Assembly: GCA_030839005.1 (NCBI GenBank)
Contig: JAUZEM010000028.1
Location: 1 to 9,077, forward strand
Reading direction: 5' to 3'
DNA length: 9,077 nucleotides
DNA from: Actinomycetota bacterium
GTDB taxonomy: Bacteria > Actinomycetota > Acidimicrobiia > IMCC26256 > PALSA-610
In this document: in pieces, positions 1 through 5,487 of the stretch
Numbering within the stretch: the first letter of the stretch is position 1
Layout: each line of letters opens with the position of its first letter
The notes under the pieces: generated by a model
Told to the model about the DNA's origin: nothing
What the model saw: the letters and a program-made list of their open reading frames with translations, nothing else
Databases searched by the model: none
Position numbers and translations under genes: made by a program

Positions 1-1
1 A

Positions 2-613
2 TACGTGCTCAATGGCGGCGGCATTCCGGTGTGTGTCGTGTCGTCCTCCGACAAGGCTGAGATCCTGAAATCGATGGGCGTCGAGGCAGTGATTGATCGA
101 CGGGCGGCTGACTACAGGTTCTGGAAAGACGAACACACCCACGACGAGAGCGAGTGGCGCCGCTTCGGCAAGGACGTGCGGTCCCTCATCGGGCGTGACC
201 CCGAGATCGTGTTCGAGCACCCTGGCCGGTCCACGATGGGCGCGTCGGTGTTCGTCGCCAAGCGCGGCGGGATGATCATTACATGCGCGGCGACCTCTGG
301 TTTCAAGATCGAGTACGACAACCGCTATCTCTGGATGAACCTGAAGACGCTGAAGGGCTGCCATTTCGCGAACTACCGGGAAGCATGGGAGGCGAATCGT
401 CTCGTGGCCGAGGCGCGGATCCATCCCACGTTGTCGAAGGTGTTCACGCTCGATCAGACCGGCGATGCCGCGCTACAGGTGCACCACAACCTCGTAGAGG
501 GCAAGGTGTCGGTGCTGTGTCTCGCGCCCGAGGAAGGACTCGGCGTGACCGACGAGGCGACGCGTGAACGTCATCTCGACCAGATCACGCTGTTCCGCCG
601 CTTCGCGGGCTGA
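2..613 (+). CDS. ccr: Crotonyl-CoA carboxylase/reductase, C-terminal part (5' end outside window)
   Basis: This enzyme reductively carboxylates crotonyl-CoA with NADPH and CO2 to (2S)-ethylmalonyl-CoA, in the ethylmalonyl-CoA pathway or for polyketide extender units. It belongs to the medium-chain dehydrogenase/reductase superfamily. Only 203 residues are visible, about half of the usual 420-450, and the frame is open to the window edge. Seen in the sequence: the end of the Rossmann nucleotide-binding part (VVSSSDKAEILKSMG, then VIDRR), the family-specific stretch YRFWKDEHTHD, IVFEHPGR, EYDNRYLWMNLK, HFANYREAWEANRLV and the C-terminal VLCLAPEEGLGV. These blocks separate Ccr from ordinary enoyl reductases or quinone oxidoreductases. 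The His of HFANYREAW (codon 362-364) probably corresponds to the CO2-binding His365 of the Kitasatospora setae enzyme; that match is from memory of the family. The epimerase gene starts 28 bp downstream and acts on the product. Identification is very secure; the N-terminal half cannot be judged. Confidence 0.95.
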   Translation, partial: YVLNGGGIPVCVVSSSDKAEILKSMGVEAVIDRRAADYRFWKDEHTHDESEWRRFGKDVRSLIGRDPEIVFEHPGRSTMGASVFVAKRGGMIITCAATSGFKIEYDNRYLWMNLKTLKGCHFANYREAWEANRLVAEARIHPTLSKVFTLDQTGDAALQVHHNLVEGKVSVLCLAPEEGLGVTDEATRERHLDQITLFRRFAG

Positions 614-628
614 TGTGAAAACGGGTCG

Positions 629-634
629 TACAAT
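629..634 (+). promoter_or_regulatory. -10 box of a leaderless promoter for the epimerase gene
   Basis: The hexamer TACAAT (one base from TATAAT) ends exactly 7 nt before the ATG at 642. Transcription would therefore start at or next to the A of the start codon, giving a leaderless mRNA, which is common in actinobacteria. There is no Shine-Dalgarno sequence in front of the ATG and no good -35 element. The box lies in the 28-bp gap after ccr, so mce may also be read from the upstream promoter. Confidence 0.55.
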
Positions 635-641
635 TCCCGAC

Positions 642-1043
642 ATGCTGCTCACCGAGATCGACCACGTCGCGATTGCCGTCAACGACCTCGAGGCCGCGGT
701 CGACTATTACCGCGAGACCTTCGGCTGCGAGGTCGAACACCGCGAGATCGTGGAGCGGGACGGGGTCGAGGAAGCGCTGCTCAAGGTCGCCGACTCCTAC
801 GTGCAGCTGTTGACGCCGACACGCGACGACTCGACGGTCGCGAAGTACCTCGCGACGAAGGGTGAAGGGATCCACCACGTCGGTTACCGCGTCGCCGACT
901 GCGCGCAGGCGTTGGAGTCGGTGAAGGCGCACGGTCATCGCGTCATCGACGAAACACCCCGACCCGGTAGCCGGGGAACGACGGTCGCGTTCGTCCACCC
1001 GAAGACGGCATTCGGCACGTTGATCGAGCTCGTCCAGGAGTAA
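642..1043 (+). CDS. mce: Methylmalonyl-CoA (ethylmalonyl-CoA) epimerase
   Basis: This cytosolic enzyme interconverts the (2S) and (2R) forms of methylmalonyl-CoA and, in the ethylmalonyl-CoA pathway, of ethylmalonyl-CoA. It is a vicinal-oxygen-chelate (glyoxalase-fold) protein of 133 aa, normal for the family. Two paired beta-alpha-beta modules can be seen. One starts with IDHVAIAVNDLEAAVDYY (residues 6-23) and the other with GIHHVGYRVADCAQAL (76-91). Spacing matches the metal ligands His, Gln, His, Glu of known epimerases: H8, Q55, H79 and E129 in LIELVQE. The C-terminal FVHPKTAFGTLIEL is typical. The ATG at 642 was chosen because it starts right at the conserved first strand and sits 7 nt after a -10 box. 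An upstream in-frame start at 564 would overlap ccr by 50 bp and add 26 unconserved residues. It lies between ccr and the carboxylase beta gene, whose products are its substrates. Confidence 0.93.
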   Translation: MLLTEIDHVAIAVNDLEAAVDYYRETFGCEVEHREIVERDGVEEALLKVADSYVQLLTPTRDDSTVAKYLATKGEGIHHVGYRVADCAQALESVKAHGHRVIDETPRPGSRGTTVAFVHPKTAFGTLIELVQE

Positions 1044-1062
1044 GGCCGAGGCGGGCGCGCAC

Positions 1063-1068
1063 TAGCCT
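1063..1068 (+). promoter_or_regulatory. -10 box of a leaderless promoter for the carboxylase beta gene
   Basis: TAGCCT fits the loose actinobacterial TANNNT -10 pattern and again ends exactly 7 nt before the ATG at 1076, as at the preceding gene. The 32-bp intergenic gap has no Shine-Dalgarno sequence near the ATG, so a leaderless transcript starting at the ATG is the simplest reading. The -35 region is not recognisable. Support comes from the identical geometry at two neighbouring genes. Confidence 0.45.
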
Positions 1069-1075
1069 GACCGCC

Positions 1076-2641
1076 ATGTCCGACACTCCTCACCCGATCA
1101 ACGAGCGGCTCGAGCAACTCGCCAAGCTGAAGGAAGAGGCACGCGCACCCGGCAACGAGGCGTCAGTCAGGCGTCAGCACGAGCGCGGCAAGCTCACCGC
1201 CCGTGAGCGCATCGAGCTGCTGCTCGACCCCGGCTCGTTCGTCGAGCTCGACATGCTCGCCCGTCACCGGGCGCACGGCTTCGGGATCGAGAACAACCGT
1301 CCGCTCACCGACGGCGTGGTCACGGGCTGGGGCCTGGTCGACGGCCGCAAGATCTTCGTCTTCAGCCAGGACTTCACGATTTTCGGCGGCGCGCTGGGTG
1401 AGGTGTACGCCGAGAAGATACACAAGGTGATGGACCTCGCCGAGTCCACCGGCGCGCCCCTCGTCGGCCTCAACGACGGCGGAGGCGCGCGCATCCAAGA
1501 GGGCGTCGTCTCGCTCGCGAGCTACGGCGGCATCTTCCTCCGCAACGTGAAGGCGTCGGGAGTGATCCCCCAGATCTCGGTCGTGCTCGGGCCCTGCGCG
1601 GGCGGCGCGGTCTACTCGCCGGCGATGACCGACTTCATCTTCATGGTGAAGGGCGTCTCGAACATGTACATCACGGGTCCCGATGTGGTGAAAACCGTCA
1701 CCGGCGAAGAGGTCACCCACGAGGAGCTGGGCGGCGCGCTCACGCACGCGACGAAGTCGGGCGTCGCGACGTTCGTCGCGGATGACGAGCAGCACTGCAT
1801 CGCGCAGGTTCGCTACCTGCTGTCGTTCCTGCCGTCGAACAACCTCGAGGATCCGCCCCATTTCGAGACGACGGACGATCCTGAACGTTCGTGTGACGCG
1901 CTGCTCGACCTCATCCCCGACTCGTCGAACCGCGCCTACGACATGAAGAAGGTCATCGCCGACATCGTCGACGACGGCGAGTTCTTCGAGGTCTTCCCGC
2001 TGTGGGCGATGAACATCGTGTGCGGGTACGCGCGGGTCGACGGCCACGTCATAGGCATCGTCGGCAACCAGCCGCAGGTGCTCGCCGGATGTCTCGACAT
2101 CGACGCGTCCGAGAAGGCCGCGCGTTTCGTGCGCACCTGCGACGCCTTCAATGTCCCGCTGGTGACGTTCGTCGACGTACCGGGCTTCCTGCCGGGCACC
2201 GATCAGGAGTACGGCGGGATCATTCGCCACGGTGCGAAGCTGCTCTACGCCTACTGCGAAGCGACCACACCTCGGGTGCAGATCATCACCCGAAAGGGCT
2301 ACGGCGGTGCGTACGTCGTCATGAACTCGAAGTCGATCGGCGCCGACATCGCCTTCGCCTGGCCGTCGGCCGAGATCGCGGTGATGGGCGCCGACGGCGC
2401 GGTCAACATCATCTTCCGCAAGGACATCGAGTCGGCGCCGGATGTCGAATCGCGGCGCGCCGAGCTGATACTCGAGTACGAGGACCGGTTCCTCAACCCG
2501 TACCAGGCCGCGGAACGGGGGTACGTCGACGACGTGATCGATCCGCGTGACACCCGGCGGATGTTGGCTCGCGCACTGGACATGCTGCGCACGAAGCGCG
2601 AGCAGTTGCCGTCGCGCAAGCACGGGAACACCCCGCTTTGA
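1076..2641 (+). CDS. Acyl-CoA carboxylase carboxyltransferase (beta) subunit, propionyl-/methylmalonyl-CoA type
   Basis: This subunit transfers the carboxyl group from biotin to an acyl-CoA (propionyl-CoA to methylmalonyl-CoA, possibly acetyl-CoA to malonyl-CoA). At 521 aa it has the usual PccB/AccD length. The N-terminal carboxyltransferase half carries GGGARIQEGV (135-144) and the oxyanion-hole segment CAGGAVYSPA (174-183). The C-terminal half carries QPQVLAGCLDIDASEKAARF, FVDVPGFLPGTDQEYGGIIRHGAKLL and the second oxyanion segment RKGYGGAYVVM (406-416), followed by the FAWPSAEIAVMGADGAV block. It ends RKHGNTPL, like many PccB proteins. Position 414 is Val where classical propionyl-CoA carboxylases have Asp (GGAYDVM), so the preferred acyl group is uncertain; a methylmalonyl-CoA decarboxylase alpha-like role is the other option. 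The stop codon overlaps the start of the epsilon-like gene. The biotin carboxylase/carrier subunit must be encoded elsewhere. The family is certain; pccB or mmdA would be a guess. Confidence 0.93.
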   Translation: MSDTPHPINERLEQLAKLKEEARAPGNEASVRRQHERGKLTARERIELLLDPGSFVELDMLARHRAHGFGIENNRPLTDGVVTGWGLVDGRKIFVFSQDFTIFGGALGEVYAEKIHKVMDLAESTGAPLVGLNDGGGARIQEGVVSLASYGGIFLRNVKASGVIPQISVVLGPCAGGAVYSPAMTDFIFMVKGVSNMYITGPDVVKTVTGEEVTHEELGGALTHATKSGVATFVADDEQHCIAQVRYLLSFLPSNNLEDPPHFETTDDPERSCDALLDLIPDSSNRAYDMKKVIADIVDDGEFFEVFPLWAMNIVCGYARVDGHVIGIVGNQPQVLAGCLDIDASEKAARFVRTCDAFNVPLVTFVDVPGFLPGTDQEYGGIIRHGAKLLYAYCEATTPRVQIITRKGYGGAYVVMNSKSIGADIAFAWPSAEIAVMGADGAVNIIFRKDIESAPDVESRRAELILEYEDRFLNPYQAAERGYVDDVIDPRDTRRMLARALDMLRTKREQLPSRKHGNTPL

Positions 2642-2853
2642 CTCCCGAGGAGGTGGCCGCGGTCACTGCAGTCGCGGTCGCGTTGCAGCAACGGCAGGCC
2701 GCGGCGACGACCGCGTCGGGCCCGGCCAACGCGCCCGCGAGTGGTCACGTCAGCGGATGGGTCGACGCCTCGCGCCGATCGGCGCAGCGTGCTTTGTTGC
2801 AGCGCGGGCCCTGGCGGCTGTCGGGCCGCATCGGCCGTCGTTCCCGAACGTGA
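2638..2853 (+). CDS. Small acyl-CoA carboxylase epsilon-like subunit
   Basis: This 71-aa protein starts at TTG 2638, which overlaps the TGA of the beta-subunit gene (TTGA), and ends in a GTGA overlap with the next gene. It begins with TPEEVAAVTAVAVALQQRQ, a short predicted helix. A low-complexity Ala/Thr/Ser linker follows. The tail is basic and Trp-containing: W41, ASRR, then RGPWRLSGRIGRR (56-68). This layout, with the PEE-AA helix at the front and W...R..RGPWR.SG at the end, is that of actinobacterial acyl-CoA carboxylase epsilon subunits (AccE/PccE, ACC_epsilon family). In Streptomyces coelicolor these are small proteins encoded next to the beta subunit that bind the complex and raise its activity. 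The function is inferred from size, motif pattern and position directly behind the beta gene; sequence identity in this family is low. TTG is a weak start with no clear Shine-Dalgarno, so translation is probably coupled to the upstream gene. Confidence 0.75.
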   Translation: MTPEEVAAVTAVAVALQQRQAAATTASGPANAPASGHVSGWVDASRRSAQRALLQRGPWRLSGRIGRRSRT

Positions 2854-3953
2854 TCCACGACCCGGAGCTGTTCACGGTCGGGCCCGACGAGGTCGTCGTG
2901 ACGTTCCGCACCGGCGAAGAGCGCGAGGTCGAGACGCGCATCGGTGAGCGAAGCGTCGTCACGAACGGCCCGTACCACGCGGCCCGCGTCGTCGGTCTCG
3001 AGCCCGCGACGACCTACGCGGTTGCGGTCGCGGGCGCGCCGACGTCACCGCTGCTCCCCGGCGAGGTCACGACCCTCGATCAACCTCGAGGGCGGTTGCT
3101 GGCGACCTTTGCGACCGTGAACGACGTGCACTTCGGCGAGGTCGAATGCGGCTTGCTGGGGACACCGGAGGAGCTCGGGCCGACGTTCACCGCCGAGCCC
3201 GGCGCCGAGCCCTATCCCGAGGTCATGAACCGTGCTGCCATCGACGCCATCGAGCGGCTCGATCCCGACGCGGTCCTCGTGAAGGGTGACCTCACCGACC
3301 GCGGGACCGAGGAGGAGTACGCCGCGTTCCTGCGCGCGTATACCCGGCTCGGCGAACGCATGCGCCACTTCCGCGGCAATCACGACGCGATGCTCACCGA
3401 GTCGATCGCCGCGACCGGGCCCTTCGCGGTCGACCTCGAGGGGGTCACCCTCGCGGTGCTCGACACCGTTCGCCCGGGAGCCGAGCGCGGGCGAATCTCG
3501 CGCGAGCAGCTCGACTGGCTCGACGAGCTCGCGGGCGCAGCGACGCGGCCCCTGCTCGTGTTCGGCCACCATCATCCGTGGGACCCCGGCTCGAGCGAGC
3601 GCAACGACACGTATTTCGGAGTGAATCCGGACGACAGTGACGCGTTGTGCGCGGTCATCGCGCGTCGCGACGCGATCGCCGGGTACTTCGCCGGCCATAC
3701 GCACCGCACGCGCACGCGCCGCTTCCCATCGGCGCGAGACGTCCCGATCGTCGAGATCGCATGCGTCAAGGATTATCCCGGTGCCTGGGCGGAGTACCGC
3801 GTGTACGAGGGCGGATACATACAGCTCACGCGTCGCATCGATGCACCCGCGGCGCTCGCTTGGACGGAGAAGACCCGTGCGATGTTCGCCGGCCTCTATC
3901 GCGACTACGCGCTGGGCCGGCTGTCCGACCGTTGCTTCGTGCAAGCCTTTTGA
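2850..3953 (+). CDS. Calcineurin-like metallophosphoesterase with N-terminal beta-sandwich-like domain
   Basis: Predicted dinuclear-metal phosphoesterase of 367 aa. All core motifs of the fold are present: NDVHFGE (D92, H94), GDLTDRG (146-152), GNHD (176-179), the His of FGHHHP (240-242) and GHTH (282-285). Residues 1-75 (DEVVVTFRTGEE...ARVVGLEPATTYAVAVAG) look like a fibronectin-III/purple-acid-phosphatase N-terminal sandwich. The catalytic spacing resembles CpdA/Icc-type phosphodiesterases, but cAMP or any other substrate is a guess. The GTG at 2850 overlaps the stop of the epsilon-like gene (GTGA); it was chosen because the frame open further upstream runs through coding sequence of two other genes. 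No signal peptide is seen, so a cytosolic location is likely. The 3' end overlaps the CoA-transferase gene by one base. Its place inside a CoA-carboxylase set is unusual: it may hydrolyse a phospho-compound linked to CoA metabolism, or may simply be co-transcribed. Confidence 0.85.
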   Translation: MIHDPELFTVGPDEVVVTFRTGEEREVETRIGERSVVTNGPYHAARVVGLEPATTYAVAVAGAPTSPLLPGEVTTLDQPRGRLLATFATVNDVHFGEVECGLLGTPEELGPTFTAEPGAEPYPEVMNRAAIDAIERLDPDAVLVKGDLTDRGTEEEYAAFLRAYTRLGERMRHFRGNHDAMLTESIAATGPFAVDLEGVTLAVLDTVRPGAERGRISREQLDWLDELAGAATRPLLVFGHHHPWDPGSSERNDTYFGVNPDDSDALCAVIARRDAIAGYFAGHTHRTRTRRFPSARDVPIVEIACVKDYPGAWAEYRVYEGGYIQLTRRIDAPAALAWTEKTRAMFAGLYRDYALGRLSDRCFVQAF

Positions 3954-3976
3954 TGTGCCGGCCTTTTGACGTGCCG
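3945..3976 (+). repeat. 16-bp tandem duplication across the phosphoesterase/CoA-transferase junction
   Basis: The copies at 3945-3960 (GCCTTTTGATGTGCCG) and 3961-3976 (GCCTTTTGACGTGCCG) are directly adjacent and differ at one base (T/C). The first copy holds the stop codon of the phosphoesterase gene and the ATG (3953) of the CoA-transferase gene. The second holds an in-frame GTG (3971). The duplication shifts the frame by one base and is what places the ATG in frame with the transferase. Confidence 0.9.
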
Positions 3977-5095
3977 GCGCTCGAAGGATTGCGTGTCATC
4001 GACATGGCAACGGTGTTCGCGGGACCGGGAGCGGCGCGCCACCTGGGCGACTTCGGCGCCGACGTGATCAAGATCGAGGCGCCCGCCGGTGACGGTGTCC
4101 GGCGCATGGGTTGGTTCCCGCCGGCCGGTGGCGACTCCTACACGTGGAAGCTGCTCGGCCGGAACAAGCGGGCGGTCGTGGCCGACCTCAAGACCGATGC
4201 GGGCCGCGACGCGCTCCTCGCGTTGGCTCATGGGGCCGACGTGCTGATCGAGAACTTCCGCCCCGGCACGCTCGAGCGCCTCGGTCTCGGGCCGGAGGTG
4301 CTGTGCTCGCGCAATCCGCGCCTCGTCGTGCTTCGGGTGACGGGGTTCGGGCAGGACGGTCCGTACGCGTCGCGCCCCGGCTTCGCGACGATTGCGGAGG
4401 CGATGAGCGGTTTCGCGGCGATCAACGGGGAGCCCGACGGACCACCCTTGCTCCCGCCGATCGCGCTCACCGACGAGGTTGCGGCGATCGCGGGCGCGTT
4501 CGCAGTGATGGTCGCGCTGCACGACCGCGAGCGCACCGGTCTTGGGCAGGTGATCGACGTCAACCTGCTGGAGTCGATGCTGCAGATGATGTCGGCACTG
4601 CCGTCGGCGGCGGCCCATCTCGGCTACGAGCAGCCGCGCCTCGGCTCGGGCATCCCCTATTCGGTGCCGCGCGGCACCTATCGCTGCGCCGACGGCCGGT
4701 GGGTCGCGATCTCCACCTCCGCGGAGTCGGTCGCGCACCGCGTGCTCACACTGCTCGGGATCGACGACGACGAGCGCTTCGCGACCTTCGAGACGCGCGC
4801 CCGGCACCGCGCCGAGCTCGACGCGGCGGTGAGCGCTTGGGTCGGCGCCCGCCCGTCGGCCGAGGTGTTGGCCGCGTTCGACTCCGCGGAGGCGGCAATT
4901 GCGCCGGTGTACACGATGCGCGAGGTGCTCGCGGATCCGCACGTGCAGGCCCGGAAGGTCTTCGTCGAGGTCGACGGAGTCGTCATGCAGGGTCCGGTCG
5001 CGCGCCTGACGCGTACGCCGGCCGAGCTGCGTTGGGCCGGCCGCGCACTCGGTGCCGACACCGAGGAAGTGCTGGGGAGTCTCGACGACCGCTGA
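3953..5095 (+). CDS. CaiB/BaiF family (class III) CoA-transferase
   Basis: These enzymes move CoA between carboxylic acids through an aspartyl-CoA thioester. The protein has 380 aa, normal for the family. Visible features: LEGLRVIDMATVFAGPGAARHLGDFGADVIKIE (10-42), LLGRNKRAVVADLK, the ENFRPG signature (100-105), VVLRVTGFGQDGPYASRPGF, and ALTDEVAAIAGAFAVMVAL, where D174 is the expected catalytic Asp. The small-domain region GTYRCADGRWVAIS (241-254) and the tail AIAPVYTMREVLADPHVQAR are also standard. ATG 3953 overlaps the upstream stop (TGATG), implying coupled translation. GTG 3971, six codons later and directly before PALEGLRVID, is an equally good start. The acyl substrate cannot be read from the sequence; context suggests a short-chain or dicarboxylic acid of the ethylmalonyl/methylmalonyl-CoA network. 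Alpha-methylacyl-CoA racemase belongs to the same superfamily and is the main alternative. Confidence 0.9.
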   Translation: MCRPFDVPALEGLRVIDMATVFAGPGAARHLGDFGADVIKIEAPAGDGVRRMGWFPPAGGDSYTWKLLGRNKRAVVADLKTDAGRDALLALAHGADVLIENFRPGTLERLGLGPEVLCSRNPRLVVLRVTGFGQDGPYASRPGFATIAEAMSGFAAINGEPDGPPLLPPIALTDEVAAIAGAFAVMVALHDRERTGLGQVIDVNLLESMLQMMSALPSAAAHLGYEQPRLGSGIPYSVPRGTYRCADGRWVAISTSAESVAHRVLTLLGIDDDERFATFETRARHRAELDAAVSAWVGARPSAEVLAAFDSAEAAIAPVYTMREVLADPHVQARKVFVEVDGVVMQGPVARLTRTPAELRWAGRALGADTEEVLGSLDDR

Positions 5096-5104
5096 CGCCG
5101 CTGA

Positions 5105-5155
5105 TGCCACGCACGAATAACAGCGGCTCATCAGCGCGCCGCGGCCGCTGTGGCA
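5105..5155 (+). terminator. Possible terminator hairpin after the CoA-transferase gene
   Basis: Ten bases after the stop codon, ACAGCGGC (5120-5127) pairs with GCCGCTGT (5144-5151). Outside it, TGCCAC (5105-5110) can pair with GTGGCA (5150-5155), with the two stems competing for two bases. There is no T-tract, as is usual in high-GC actinobacteria. The position at the end of the operon is the main support. Confidence 0.4.
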
Positions 5156-5311
5156 CGGCCCCGTCTTCCCACGTGGCGCTTCTCCGCGCCTAGATGAGGC
5201 GTGTTGAGGCAGTATCAACATTGGTTGCTATTGCCAAACGATCTGGACGCGGCTGCAGTTCAGCGCGGAACGTCTTCCGTCTTCCCAGTTGGCGGACGTC
5301 CCTCCCAGGTG

Positions 5312-5346
5312 GACGATGCCTCCCCCATATCCCGGGAGGCACCGTC
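5312..5346 (+). repeat. Long inverted repeat (12 paired bases, one mismatch)
   Basis: GACGATGCCTCCC (5312-5324) faces GGGAGGCACCGTC (5334-5346) across a 9-nt loop. Twelve of thirteen positions pair; the A5316/C5342 position does not. It lies about 140 bp before the DUF2510 gene. It could be an RNA hairpin in the leader or a terminator for transcripts from the left. There is no T-tract. Confidence 0.7.
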
Positions 5347-5348
5347 GC

Positions 5349-5365
5349 GTTGAGCCGATCTCAAC
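5349..5365 (+). repeat. Inverted repeat GTTGAG-5-CTCAAC
   Basis: A perfect 6-bp inverted repeat with a 5-bp spacer (CCGAT), starting two bases after the larger hairpin ends. The symmetric half-sites would also suit binding of a dimeric regulator. Confidence 0.55.
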
Positions 5366-5367
5366 CC

Positions 5368-5406
5368 ACTTTCGTTGCACTTTCGTCCGAGCGGCGTCTA
5401 CTTTCG
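5368..5406 (+). repeat. Three direct repeats of ACTTTCG at 11- and 21-bp spacing
   Basis: ACTTTCG occurs at 5368-5374, 5379-5385 and 5400-5406. The start-to-start distances, 11 and 21 bp, correspond to one and two helix turns, so all three sites face the same side of the DNA. They lie 80-120 bp before the DUF2510 start codon. This pattern fits an activator or repressor binding array. Confidence 0.5.
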
Positions 5407-5487
5407 GAAGTCGGTCTCCCCCAGAGGCTGAGTCTGACGATGCCCCTATCGTCGTGTGGCGGGCGGCGTCGGGCCGAAAGGGAACCC

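Larger units (their letters stand above)
5096..5487 (+). other. 392-bp non-coding leader with several stem-loops
   Basis: No convincing gene lies here; the open frame running back from the DUF2510 gene to 5194 lacks coding character and conserved content. Besides the terminator-like hairpin near 5105 it holds GTTGA/TCAAC (5203-5207 with 5215-5219), CGGAA/TTCCG with a 4-nt loop (5265-5278), and two adjacent larger hairpins listed separately. Three ACTTTCG repeats follow. TATCGT at 5447-5452 could serve as a -10 box about 35 bp before the DUF2510 start, but no matching -35 is seen. A regulated promoter or structured 5' leader is likely; no known riboswitch class was recognised. Confidence 0.45.

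Noticed and set aside
564..641. Upstream start for the epimerase
   Set aside because: It adds 26 non-conserved residues and overlaps the ccr gene; ATG 642 fits the family and the -10 box.
1163..2623. Long minus-strand open frame (486 codons) opposite the carboxylase beta gene
   Set aside because: It is a mirror of codon bias in GC-rich DNA; its translation is Arg/Asp/Val-rich with no motifs, while the plus strand encodes a full conserved enzyme.
2547..2849. N-terminal extension of the phosphoesterase
   Set aside because: It would overlap the beta-subunit and epsilon-like genes in another frame and is Arg/Gly/Ser-rich without conserved content; the GTGA overlap at 2850 explains the start.
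3905..5221. Minus-strand open frame of 438 codons opposite the CoA-transferase
   Set aside because: Same mirror effect; no domain features, and it covers a clearly conserved plus-strand gene.
5170..5310. Degenerate repeats around CCCACGTGG, CCCAGTTGG and CCCAGGTGG
   Set aside because: Only about 9 bp each, with mismatches and irregular spacing; not distinguishable from chance.
5353..5360. GCCGAT as a WhiG/FliA-type -10 element
   Set aside because: No matching upstream -35 element was found, and the hexamer lies inside an inverted repeat that explains it equally well.
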